A DNA stretch of 64,000 nucleotides, from assembly GCA_039925145.1 (NCBI GenBank), contig JBDSZL010000061.1, positions 124,001-188,000 of the forward strand, written 5' to 3'. Positions 1 to 6,638 of this stretch are shown here, piece after piece (within the stretch, counting starts at the first letter, position 1; the number at the start of each line of letters is the position of its first letter). The position numbers were made by a program, and so were the translations under genes. Source of the DNA: JBDSZL01 sp039925145 (lineage in GTDB: Bacteria > Acidobacteriota > Vicinamibacteria > Vicinamibacterales > SCN-69-37). The notes under the pieces were generated by a model, which saw only the letters and a program-made list of their open reading frames with translations, was not told the DNA's origin and did not search any database.

Positions 1-2
1 AG

Positions 3-698
3 GGCATCATGGCGGGCATGAACGCCGCGTGCGGCGTTCATGGCCGGTCGCCGCTCATTCTTCGCCGCGACCAGGCCTACATCGGGATTCTCATCGACGA
101 CCTCGTGACGCGCGGCTGTCTCGAGCCCTACCGCATGTTCACGTCGCGGGCCGAACATCGACTCCTGCTTCGGATCGACAATGCCGACTTGCGATTGACC
201 CCCGTTGGGCGGACCGTGGGGATGGTGAACGCGCGACGCTGGGCGCGGTTCGAAGCACGATGCTCCCGGCTGGAGCGCAACCGCAAGGCGGTGGAGTCGA
301 CGCGGGTCCGGGTGGGCGGCGAGACGACGATGGCCGATCAGGCGTTGTCGCGGCCGCTGGTGACCTGCGAGGATCTGATGGAGCAAGGACTGGCGCTCGA
401 GGTGGACGCCGATCGTGGCGACGTCGACCTCGCGACGCTCACGGCCGAGCTCAAGTATCGAGGCTACCTGAAACGGCACGGCGCGCAACTCGCGCGGGCG
501 CAGGCAGACGAAGCTCGGCCTATCCCAGCGAACTTCAGTTACGCGGCCATCCCTGGTCTCTCGCGTGAGCTGGCGCAACGATTCACGGAGATTCGCCCCG
601 CGACGCTCGGGCAGGCCGCGAGAGTCCCCGGCGCGACACCTGCCGCGGTGGCGGTTCTCGGTTCGCGCCTCAACCGGGGAGCGGCGCGGGCGACATAG
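3..698 (+). CDS. mnmG: MnmG (GidA), tRNA uridine-5-carboxymethylaminomethyl modification enzyme, 3' part only
   Basis: C-terminal 231 residues of the FAD-dependent subunit that, with MnmE, installs the cmnm5 group on U34 of tRNAs reading NNA/NNG codons. The frame is open to the left edge, so the gene begins outside the window. Visible hallmarks are the tract with RRDQAYIGILIDDL and the following TSRAEHRLLLRIDNADLRL segment, which is diagnostic of MnmG. The helical MnmE/tRNA-binding C-terminal domain then ends at a TAG. In most bacteria rsmG follows within a few hundred bases. Here it is displaced by about 5.2 kb of accessory DNA. Identification is certain; only the boundary is incomplete. Confidence 0.95.
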   Translation, partial: GIMAGMNAACGVHGRSPLILRRDQAYIGILIDDLVTRGCLEPYRMFTSRAEHRLLLRIDNADLRLTPVGRTVGMVNARRWARFEARCSRLERNRKAVESTRVRVGGETTMADQALSRPLVTCEDLMEQGLALEVDADRGDVDLATLTAELKYRGYLKRHGAQLARAQADEARPIPANFSYAAIPGLSRELAQRFTEIRPATLGQAARVPGATPAAVAVLGSRLNRGAARAT

Positions 699-878
699 AG
701 ACCCGCTGACGGACGGTCGCCCGTAATTAGATTACTTGACCAAGCCTAGCTAAACTTGCCGTGATCTCGTCTGGAGCGTTGCCCTTAAGCTAAGCATGCT
801 CTCCGCGACACTCGCGTCGCGAGAAGCCAAAGCTGGCAATAATATACTTAAGTAATTAAGGGTATTGGCTTAGATGGC

Positions 879-1193
879 CTACTTCCTTTGTTGCCACCCA
901 TAGACCAGGACGCAGACGAACACCGCCGCTCCGCAGAGGAACCCCTGGAAATACGGGTCGGCCAATGGTTTGCCCCAGGTTTGCCCTAAGACTGTGATGC
1001 ACTGCTCGACTGGCTCGGGTGCTTTCCCGAAGTCACGAATGATTTCTTCAAACGACCTCGTTGTCGGTGACGGCGCGGACGCGCACGGCTGCGCTTTGAT
1101 GATCCCGTTGGTGGCCGACACAACCCAGCCAATCCCGGTGCCGCCCATCAAGCCGAGTAATTGACCGGCTCCATTCCATAGCTGTGAACTCAT
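879..1193 (-). CDS. Small hypothetical membrane protein
   Basis: 104 residues, not recognised. The C-terminal 23 residues (FLCGAAVFVCVLVYGW then QQRK) look like a single membrane helix with a positive cytoplasmic tail, and residues 8-30 are also apolar and glycine-rich. The middle is a soluble stretch with three cysteines in the whole protein outside the helices. The ATG overlaps the TGA of an upstream short open frame (ATGA at 1190-1193). That frame can be read back to an 18-residue peptide starting at 1246, or longer without a normal start codon, which suggests translational coupling. It is the last gene of the minus-strand passenger set of the island. Confidence 0.5.
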   Translation of the reverse strand: MSSQLWNGAGQLLGLMGGTGIGWVVSATNGIIKAQPCASAPSPTTRSFEEIIRDFGKAPEPVEQCITVLGQTWGKPLADPYFQGFLCGAAVFVCVLVYGWQQRK

Positions 1194-1316
1194 CGTCTCG
1201 GCTCCTCTGGCAGCGCATCCATCGCCTCGAACTCCTCGAACGTCATGCCCTCGTCATCGTCTGGGGCTTCTGGGAACTGGTCAGCAAGTAGTGTAGGGAG
1301 AGATCTGCGGGTTCGC

Positions 1317-1439
1317 TCAAGACGAACGGCTAGGAGCCGTGCGCTTCGTGACCCATGCGATCAGCGCAGGGAACCCGCCGTCGTTCTTCTGGGGGAATTG
1401 GGCCTTTTTGCAAACCCACGTACGGGCTAAGGACAGAGA
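1317..1439 (-). pseudogene. Start-less copy of a short GGFPALxxWVxKRT peptide
   Basis: A 40-codon open frame on the minus strand ending at TGA 1317-1319 with no ATG, GTG or TTG. It begins directly after the stop of the small ORF at 1440-1550, in the same frame. Its core DGGFPALIAWVTKRTAPS closely resembles EGGFPALLKWVSKRTESS in the peptide encoded at 1560-1712, and both are preceded by a Cys-Lys-Lys type segment. The likeness at protein level in two different places argues that both are remnants or members of one small protein family that has been duplicated. Function unknown. Confidence 0.4.
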
Positions 1440-1550
1440 CTACGGCTGGTGCCGCTCGTGCCGAATCGCTAGGCGCACGGCGAAATAGACGATGGCAAAC
1501 GCCACGGCCGAATATATGGCCAGGAAGGCGAGCGGAACGATTGCGTGCAT
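1440..1550 (-). CDS. Possible 36-residue membrane peptide
   Basis: Short ORF, ATG at 1550 to TAG at 1440. The product starts MHAIVPLAFLAIYSAV, continues as one hydrophobic helix of about 24 residues and ends in a charged tail (RHERHQP). No convincing Shine-Dalgarno is seen. It lies between the two copies of the GGFPALxxWVxKRT peptide, and the second copy continues in frame after its stop codon. It could be a holin-like or toxin-like single-helix peptide, or a fragment of a longer broken gene. Small hydrophobic ORFs arise by chance, so the call is weak. Confidence 0.35.
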   Translation of the reverse strand: MHAIVPLAFLAIYSAVAFAIVYFAVRLAIRHERHQP

Positions 1551-1559
1551 TGGCGGATT

Positions 1560-1712
1560 CTAGCACCCGCTACTCGGCTTTTTGGCACCGCGCTGAGGCA
1601 CTCCGCCTGATGACTCAGTCCGCTTGCTGACCCACTTGAGCAAGGCTGGAAACCCGCCTTCCTTTTTCTTGAAGCAGTAGGGCAGATCCAGGCCTGCACC
1701 ATCGGTTAACAC
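1560..1712 (-). CDS. 50-residue GGFPALxxWVxKRT peptide abutting the IS701 element
   Basis: Open frame ending at TAG 1560. Read from a GTG inside the IS terminal repeat (1712), it gives a 50-residue peptide with LDLPYCFKKK followed by GGFPALLKWVSKRT and a basic, glycine/serine-rich tail. The frame runs into the left end of the IS701 element, so the natural start may have been lost or replaced by the IS end. The second copy at 1317-1439 supports real coding ancestry. No function can be assigned. Confidence 0.4.
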   Translation of the reverse strand: MLTDGAGLDLPYCFKKKEGGFPALLKWVSKRTESSGGVPQRGAKKPSSGC

Positions 1713-1727
1713 TACTTTGTCACCTTC
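1710..1727. repeat. IS701 left terminal inverted repeat
   Basis: CACTACTTTGTCACCTTC, the exact reverse complement of 3015-3032. Identity extends three further bases (TAA) into the YTAR target on each side. Confidence 0.9.
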
Positions 1728-1753
1728 TCTGATCGCCTGAGCGCCCGGGGGGC

Positions 1754-3022
1754 TTGTACTGCGCGCGGGGATTCTCTACGCTGGCGGGCGTGGATGAGAT
1801 TGCGGCGCGGGCCGTGCTCCAGCGGCTGGGGACCTTCCTGGACCCGTTCGCCACGTGCTTCAGCCGGCGGGCGCAACGCGCGGCGGCCAGCCAATACATC
1901 GAGGGGCTGTTCAACGACAGCGAGCGCAAGTCGATGCAGGCCATGCACGGGCACTTGAGTGATCCGGGCAGCTATCAGGCCCTCCAGCACTTCATCACCG
2001 ACTCGCCGTGGGAGGCGGCCCGCGTGTGGACGCAGGTGCGCACGCAGGTGCCGGTGCGCCGCGGGCTGCTCGCGATCGACGACACGGGCCTCCCCAAGCA
2101 AGGGCGGCATTCGGTCGGCGTCAAGCGCCAGTACTGCGGCGCGCTCGGCAAGATTGGGAACTGTCAGGTGGCGGTGTCGAGCGTCTTGCTCGCGGCGGGC
2201 CGGCCGTGGCCCGTGGCGATTGATCTGTATCTGCCGGCCGAGTGGCTCGCCGACGCGGACCGGCGTGCCGCCGCCGGGATTCCCGATCGGGTGCCGTTTC
2301 GCGAGAAGTGGCGCATCGCGCTCGCGCAGGTGCGTGCGGCGCTGAAGGCCGGCTTTGTGATCGACGGCGTCGTCGCCGACGCCGACTACGGCTCGAACGC
2401 CGCCTTTCGCACCCAGTTGGAGCGCCTTGGACTGCGCTATGGTGTCGCGATTCGGAGCACGGTGACGCTGTGGACCGACGAGGCGCCGGTGGCGTATCCG
2501 GCCGCAGCCCTCGCTGACGCCATCGCGGCCGATGCGTGGCAGCCGGTCACCTGGGGCGCCGGCACGAAGGGGCCCTTGACCGGACAGTTTCTCGCCCTGC
2601 GCGTCCGGCCCACACGCGCACGCGGCGCGCGCTGGTTGCTGTGTGAGCAAGCGCCCGACGGCACCGACCGGAAGTACTACCTGCTGAATCTGGACGCCGA
2701 GGCCTCGATCGCCGAGTTGGTGACCCTCGCGCGGAGTCGGTGGCCCATTGAGCAGCAGTATCGGGAGTTAAAGGACGAACTCGGCTTCGACCACTTCGAA
2801 GGGCGCCGCTACCGCGGCTGGATGCATCACGCGGTCCTCGTCGCCGTGGCCTACACCTTCCTGCAGACCGAACGCACGCGCATCCCGGACGACGTCCCGA
2901 CCTTGCCCACGGTGCGGCTGTGGGTGCGCGAAATCTTCGGGCTGCTCTACGTCATCCACACGCCGCGGTTCTTGGCCATGCTCGACAGCTTCAGACGCAA
3001 TCCGCCGCCCCTACGAAGGTGA
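1754..3022 (+). CDS. IS701 family transposase
   Basis: DDE transposase of 422 residues if started at the TTG at 1754; the GTG at 1790 (V-D-E-I-A-A-R) is an equally good start and fits family N-termini better. The catalytic triad is recognisable as Asp in LLAIDDTGLPKQG, Asp in VVADADYGSNAAF, and Glu in the C-terminal RWPIEQQYRELKDELGFDHF signature typical of IS4/IS701 transposases. The gene is complete, with no frameshift, and ends inside the right inverted repeat. A long antisense frame (1712-2650) is a GC-bias shadow. The element is probably still functional. Confidence 0.9.
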   Translation: MYCARGFSTLAGVDEIAARAVLQRLGTFLDPFATCFSRRAQRAAASQYIEGLFNDSERKSMQAMHGHLSDPGSYQALQHFITDSPWEAARVWTQVRTQVPVRRGLLAIDDTGLPKQGRHSVGVKRQYCGALGKIGNCQVAVSSVLLAAGRPWPVAIDLYLPAEWLADADRRAAAGIPDRVPFREKWRIALAQVRAALKAGFVIDGVVADADYGSNAAFRTQLERLGLRYGVAIRSTVTLWTDEAPVAYPAAALADAIAADAWQPVTWGAGTKGPLTGQFLALRVRPTRARGARWLLCEQAPDGTDRKYYLLNLDAEASIAELVTLARSRWPIEQQYRELKDELGFDHFEGRRYRGWMHHAVLVAVAYTFLQTERTRIPDDVPTLPTVRLWVREIFGLLYVIHTPRFLAMLDSFRRNPPPLRR

Positions 3023-3901
3023 CAAAGTAGTGTTAGACTCATCAAGGTAGAGCTTCAACATCGGTGTTCCTCCTGGTTTCTTGGGCCAGAACACTCGACC
3101 CATCTTGTCGAGCTCGTCCAGCGCCTCAAGCGTGTCGAGATCGCCGATGACATCGCGGGCAAACCCTGGGACGGCCCAATGGCGACCTTTCGCAGTCGGG
3201 TCAATGCCACGCCACGGCTTTCCAGAAGCTCCAGAGCGAACACCAGGCGCCGTTAGTGTGTTGCGATTGAATCGGCGGCCGGTCTCAGGATCGATGTTGT
3301 TGAACCACTCGTCCGCTGTCTCTTGCGGCAGCGGCAGATAGGCCGGGTTCCACACATACGTATCGCTCTTTGTGTAGAAGAATACAGTGTCGTGGATCGG
3401 CCCAAATCGTTTGGAACTGCCGTGTGCGCCTGTTCTCTGCCACACGATCTCGTTGCGGAACATGGCTGGCCCGAACACGGCATCAAGCAGCATCTTGAGG
3501 TAATGGCTGGCTGTAGGGTCGCAGTGCAGATAGATGGAACCGGTTGGCTTCAGCACGCGGCGGAGTTCCACAAGACGAGGCGCCATCATCGCCAAGTACG
3601 CCAGCATGTCGCTGTCGCCTAGGAACGTCCTAAACGCGATCAACGCCTGAGCGACGGAGCCGCCAGCCTCTACGACGTCACGATAGGCAGCCGCCGCTGA
3701 CTCGTCCCATTGCCACGTGTCCTCGAACGCCTTAATCTGAGCCGCCGCGCGTGTGCCGCTCTTTTCTGCAAAGAGCACGTTGTAATTGGCGTTGGAGTTG
3801 AACGGCGGGTCCAGGTAGACGAGATCGACTGACTCATCCGGCACGTAGCGCCGGAGCACGTCCAGATTGTCGCCGTAGTACAGCCGGTTCTTTGGGAGCA
3901 T
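3011..3901 (-). pseudogene. Site-specific DNA methyltransferase, C-terminus truncated by the IS701 element
   Basis: 296 residues starting with the usual LYYGDNLDVLRRYVPDES opening, then the catalytic motif LVYLDPPFNSNANYNVLF (about residues 28-45), as in adenine-specific N6/N4 methyltransferases of the orphan or type III-like class. The middle has SIYLHCDPTASHYLKMLLD and NEIVWQRTGAHGSSKRFGPI, both standard for the family. After GRVFWPKKPGG...YLDES the frame enters the IS inverted repeat and stops (NTTLSPS). The family's C-terminal part with the FxGxG S-adenosylmethionine-binding motif is missing, so the product is probably inactive. No restriction gene is visible. Confidence 0.85.
3015..3032. 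repeat. IS701 right terminal inverted repeat
   Basis: GAAGGTGACAAAGTAGTG, the exact reverse complement of 1710-1727. It overlaps the last codons of both the transposase (plus) and the truncated methyltransferase (minus). Confidence 0.9.
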
Positions 3902-3929
3902 CCGGCCGGATTCTAGCAGGGCCGTGGGG

Positions 3930-4115
3930 CTACTCTTGGCCTAACGTCTCTGGCGGTAGTTCTAAGTTGGCGCACACGGATCGGAACGCGTTGAGCGGCA
4001 CACGTGATGACGGGGAGGAATCCCACACGTGTAAGACGGCGAGCAGCGGCTCGTCGTGACCGTCAGCATCTCGTTCAATGCCTAACGTTAATCCGTCCCA
4101 ATCTTTAGTGACCAC
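3930..4115 (-). CDS. Small hypothetical protein (passenger gene)
   Basis: A 61-residue product from the GTG at 4115. Coding-like sequence in the same frame reads upstream to about 4190 (including PASPFTLEQLKARLAAFDC) without an ATG, GTG or TTG. The true protein may therefore be about 87 residues with an unusual start, or the reading frame may once have been joined to the ORF at 4198-4548. The protein is acidic and soluble (HVWDSSPSSRVPLNAF). It lies just upstream of the methyltransferase on the same strand. No family recognised. Confidence 0.45.
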   Translation of the reverse strand: MVTKDWDGLTLGIERDADGHDEPLLAVLHVWDSSPSSRVPLNAFRSVCANLELPPETLGQE

Positions 4116-4197
4116 GGAAAACCGGCAATCAAACGCAGCGAGTCTGGCCTTTAACTGCTCAAGCGTGAATGGCGAGGCCGGAACATCCTTGCGGGAA

Positions 4198-4548
4198 TCA
4201 GGCCGGAAGCGGGTCGTAAGTCACCACGGGCATCATGAATGCTGGAATGGACGGCATCCGCTCCACTGCAGGCGTGAGTGATGCAACATGTTCCCACACT
4301 TCCCAGAACACGTTTGGGGCGGGTCGAATAGATGCTAGCGATGTTCCACGGGTGAGATAGGCGGACACGGTACGCTCAAAGGCGATTTTCGCTTGCTCTA
4401 CGTCGTTACCGAACGCCGCAATGTCGTGTTCTAGCGCCTGGATAATCCATGTCGCGCTGTCGTGAGGATCTCGAAAAATGAGCACACGCAGAACAATGGA
4501 TCGTGTAGCCAATGTGACTGTTATGACTGAACACCAGCGGAACCGCAA
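4198..4548 (-). CDS. HicB-like small hypothetical protein
   Basis: A 116-residue product. The stretch WIIQALEHDIAAFGNDVEQA followed by KIAFERTVSAYL resembles the HicB/DUF1902-type alpha-beta fold, in which a strand ending in ALEHDI is followed by a helix of the form AxxxFERTVxxYL. No DNA-binding tail or HicA partner is visible, so a toxin-antitoxin role is not supported. The N-terminus is uncertain: the ATG at 4548 gives a Val/Thr-rich start, and a GTG near VLIFRDPHD would give a more typical N-terminus. Same strand as the methyltransferase and transposase. Confidence 0.5.
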   Translation of the reverse strand: MRFRWCSVITVTLATRSIVLRVLIFRDPHDSATWIIQALEHDIAAFGNDVEQAKIAFERTVSAYLTRGTSLASIRPAPNVFWEVWEHVASLTPAVERMPSIPAFMMPVVTYDPLPA

Positions 4549-4573
4549 TCAAATTCAGTACGTGACGCGTTAG

Positions 4574-4786
4574 TCACGATGCCGCCCTTTTCTTCCGTTT
4601 TGGCCGATCTCGAGACGCGAGTCTGATCGCTTCCGCCTTGAGCGGCGGTATGGCGAACAGCGCGGACGCGGCGGCGGAGAACCGGGCGAAGCTCTGCCCG
4701 TCGTCTCGGTCGATGTAGGGCTTGCGTTTGGGTCGGGTCGTTTTTGCCTCCGTCCCCGCCCCTGCTTTTCGATTCCGCGCAGTCAC
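4574..4786 (-). CDS. Small basic ORF translationally coupled to the IS1595 transposase
   Basis: 70 residues starting at a GTG that overlaps the transposase stop codon (GTGA, 4783-4786), a classic coupling arrangement. The product is strongly basic at both ends (TARNRKAGAGTEAKTTRPKR at the start, RPKRKKRAAS at the end) around a short helix (SFARFSAAASALFAIPP). Small ORFs of this kind commonly follow IS1595-type transposases; their role is not established. It could help DNA binding or transposase regulation, but that is inference. Confidence 0.6.
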   Translation of the reverse strand: MTARNRKAGAGTEAKTTRPKRKPYIDRDDGQSFARFSAAASALFAIPPLKAEAIRLASRDRPKRKKRAAS

Positions 4787-5742
4787 AATGCGGCCTCGTC
4801 CTTGGCAATCAGGTCCTTGTACATCACGCGCCGTCCCTCGATCTGCTTCATCGTGGCGACGAACCGATCCGCGTCGTTGCCGTCCCGGCTGTTGAATCGG
4901 AACGCCTGCTCGTCCAGATAGCGGAACAGGTGGAACGGCTCGACGCTGACGTAGGTGCCCTTGATCGCCCGCTTCAACAGGCTCCAGAAGTTCTCCAGGC
5001 CGTTCGTGTGAACCTCGCCGCGCACGTAGCACTCGGCGTGGTCGACCACCTGATGCTGATAGTAGAGGCCGAGATTCTGGTAGGACTTCAGGGCGTCGGA
5101 GTAGACCGATGAGCCGTCCTCGACGTGCTGTTCTACGATTGGATGCAGGACGTTCTTGCGCGTCGTGGGGACAACCTCAAGACGGACCTTCGACTGGCCC
5201 TTACCGGAATGACGCTGAAGCAGGCCCATCACGGCCGCTTTGCCGCTGTGCCCACGGCCTTTGATGGCCTGCTCACGCTTGCCTTTGTGCATAAACCGCG
5301 CTTTGCCGCCGATGAACGTCTCGTCTACTTCGACCTCGCCGCTGAGCTTGCCGCCACCGACAGACTGCATCGCCAGCCGAACGCGGTGGAGCATGAACCA
5401 CGCCGTTTTCTGGGTAACGCCCAAGGCGCGATGGATCTCGTAGCTCGACACGCCGTTCTTGCAGTTCGACGTCATCCAGACGACCATCAGCCAGGACTTG
5501 AGCGGCAGCGGAGAATCCTCGAAAATGGTCCCGACCTTCGCGCTAAACTGCCGACGCGGATGTTTCTCGCGGCACTCCCACCGACGCTGTTTCGCCAAGC
5601 GCAGGACGTTGACGCTCCCGCAGCGGGGGCAGGACACGCCACCGGGCCAGCGAAGCTCGACCATGAACCGCTCGCAATTCTCGGGAGACAAAAAGAACTC
5701 GATGGCTTGCTGGAGGGTTTGGGGAATCGTCGCGGCGTCCAT
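4783..5742 (-). CDS. IS1595 family (ISXO2-like) transposase
   Basis: 319 residues from the ATG at 5742; a GTG at 5769 would add nine. An N-terminal zinc ribbon (SCPRCGSVNV, then RRWECREKHPRRQFS with FSAKVGTIFEDSPLPL) is typical of IS1595/ISXO2 transposases. The DDE-like domain follows with EVDETFIGGKARF, VYSDALKSYQNL, and HTNGLENFWSLLKRAIKGTY, the family's D-D-E/N signature. The frame is intact. It is preceded by an AT-rich region with TTGACTAA repeats that may serve as promoter and terminal repeat. Confidence 0.9.
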   Translation of the reverse strand: MDAATIPQTLQQAIEFFLSPENCERFMVELRWPGGVSCPRCGSVNVLRLAKQRRWECREKHPRRQFSAKVGTIFEDSPLPLKSWLMVVWMTSNCKNGVSSYEIHRALGVTQKTAWFMLHRVRLAMQSVGGGKLSGEVEVDETFIGGKARFMHKGKREQAIKGRGHSGKAAVMGLLQRHSGKGQSKVRLEVVPTTRKNVLHPIVEQHVEDGSSVYSDALKSYQNLGLYYQHQVVDHAECYVRGEVHTNGLENFWSLLKRAIKGTYVSVEPFHLFRYLDEQAFRFNSRDGNDADRFVATMKQIEGRRVMYKDLIAKDEAAL

Positions 5743-5769
5743 GAAGCAATTGTGGCTCAGGGCGTCCAC

Positions 5770-5809
5770 TTAGTCAAGTATATTGTTACCCTAGTTAGTC
5801 AAGATATTG
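5770..5809. repeat. Paired TTAGTCAAG(T)ATATTG direct repeats at the island's right end
   Basis: TTAGTCAAGTATATTG at 5770-5785 and TTAGTCAAGATATTG at 5795-5809, 25 bp apart, in an otherwise GC-rich genome. On the minus strand they give CTTGACTAA boxes just upstream of the transposase, so they may be transposase-binding sites, part of the terminal repeat, or -35 elements. The left island edge (836-865) carries a diverged version in inverted orientation. Confidence 0.5.
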
Positions 5810-5848
5810 CTAATAATACGAGTTCGTCACCAATGGACGGGCCGCCGG

Positions 5849-5864
5849 TGTTCCACGTGGAACA
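5849..5864. promoter_or_regulatory. parS: parS site 1 (perfect palindrome)
   Basis: TGTTCCACGTGGAACA, a perfect 16-bp palindrome matching the bacterial ParB-binding consensus TGTTNCACGTGAAACA in all but the symmetric N/A positions. It lies about 790 bp upstream of parA. Confidence 0.92.
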
Positions 5865-5885
5865 GCAAAACGTGTCGATCTAACG

Positions 5886-5901
5886 TGTTCCGCGTGGAAC
5901 A
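5886..5901. promoter_or_regulatory. parS: parS site 2 (one mismatch)
   Basis: TGTTCCGCGTGGAACA: identical to the site at 5849 except for one A to G change in the core. The centres are 37 bp apart, immediately before the rsmG start codon. Two close parS sites beside parAB are usual near replication origins. Confidence 0.85.
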
Positions 5902-5907
5902 ACTGAC

Positions 5908-6552
5908 ATGCCAGAGTCCGCAACTGCAAGACGCCTAGAAGCCATGGCTCACGGCGACGAGATCCCGATGTCGGCAGGCCTTGCCTCGGATCTCGGTCGC
6001 TATGTTGACTTACTCGCCCGTTGGAACAAGACCGTCAACCTCACCGCTCTAACCCTCGACCCGCCCGACGACATGGCGCTCACGCGGCTGGTCATGGAGC
6101 CTTTGCGCGCCAGTAGCTTGGTACAGCCGACGGATCAAACCCACCTGGATCTCGGGAGCGGAGGCGGCTCACCAGCGATACCTCTTCACCTGGCCTGCCC
6201 GTGGCTGGAGAGCATCCTCATTGAGTCCAGGGGGAAGAAGTGCGCATTCCTACGGGAGGCGGCGAGAACACTCGGACTGACTAACCTGCGCATCGGACAC
6301 GTCAGGTTCGAAGAACTTCTTGCCTCGGGTATCGCCGAACGGCCTGTCGACCTGATCACCATGCGCGCAGTGCGGGCCGACGAGGTCGTCTGGGGACTTA
6401 TCACAGCCCTCCTTAGCGCCGAGGGGCTCGTCATTTGGTTCGGCGGGGAATCGGCCCAGGTGCCGAGTGCATTCGCCGCCGTACCGATCGACCATGGCCT
6501 CGCCCTGACTCACGCCGGCTCCCCGCGAGCGGCCGCTATACCGCAGGCGTAA
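5908..6552 (+). CDS. rsmG: 16S rRNA (guanine-527-N7)-methyltransferase RsmG (GidB)
   Basis: 214 residues, the normal size for the family. It methylates G527 in the 530 loop of 16S rRNA. The Rossmann fold is recognisable: YVDLLARWNKTVNLTAL near the N-terminus, the SAM-binding glycine-rich loop HLDLGSGGGSPAIPLHL (about residues 78-95), and ILIESRGKKCAFLREAARTL, then VDLITMRAVRADE. The ATG at 5908 follows parS site 2 by only 6 bp, so ParB binding could affect its expression (inference). It sits in the conserved order rsmG-parA-parB, separated from mnmG by the mobile island. Confidence 0.95.
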   Translation: MPESATARRLEAMAHGDEIPMSAGLASDLGRYVDLLARWNKTVNLTALTLDPPDDMALTRLVMEPLRASSLVQPTDQTHLDLGSGGGSPAIPLHLACPWLESILIESRGKKCAFLREAARTLGLTNLRIGHVRFEELLASGIAERPVDLITMRAVRADEVVWGLITALLSAEGLVIWFGGESAQVPSAFAAVPIDHGLALTHAGSPRAAAIPQA

Positions 6553-6638
6553 TCGCAGGCCCCGCCCACCTTGAACTTGACCGCGTCTCCGAGGCGAGCG
6601 ACAATAAAGCCGACTCGGGAGCCGACGTAATTGGTCTT

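Larger units (their letters stand above)
1710..3032 (+). mobile_element. IS701-type insertion sequence
   Basis: A 1323-bp element holding one DDE transposase and bounded by perfect inverted repeats of 18 bp: CACTACTTTGTCACCTTC at 1710-1727 and its reverse complement at 3015-3032. The flanking tetranucleotides are TTAA (1706-1709) and TTAG (3033-3036). Both fit the YTAR target known for IS701-family elements, but they are not identical as a fresh duplication would be. The element cuts the 3' end of the adjacent DNA methyltransferase gene. The identical ends suggest a recent arrival. Confidence 0.85.
836..5818. mobile_element. Putative IS1595-type transposon with passenger genes (island between mnmG and rsmG)
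   Basis: Both edges of the island are unusually AT-rich and partly match as inverted ends. Reading inward, the left edge has GCAATAATATACTTAAGTAA from 836, then TTAAGGGTA. The right edge (minus strand, from 5810) has GCAATATCTTGACTAAC, then TAGGGTAAC. A short direct repeat AATAATA lies at 838-844 and 5812-5818 and could be a decayed target duplication; IS1595 elements usually make 8 bp. Inside are an IS1595 transposase next to the right end, a coupled small ORF, a DNA methyltransferase remnant and small unknown genes. Some IS1595-family elements are known to carry passenger genes. The end match needs indels, so the exact ends are tentative. Confidence 0.5.

Noticed and set aside
1712..2650. 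312-residue minus-strand ORF opposite the IS701 transposase
   Set aside because: Arg/Pro/His-rich shadow of a GC-rich gene; the plus frame has a full DDE signature.
4198..4548. HicAB toxin-antitoxin pair
   Set aside because: Only a HicB-like fold pattern is visible; no HicA-type small basic protein or DNA-binding tail is present.
700..5905. Replication origin next to mnmG/parAB
   Set aside because: No TTATCCACA-type DnaA boxes or AT-rich unwinding region with repeats were seen; the AT-rich stretches fit transposon ends better.
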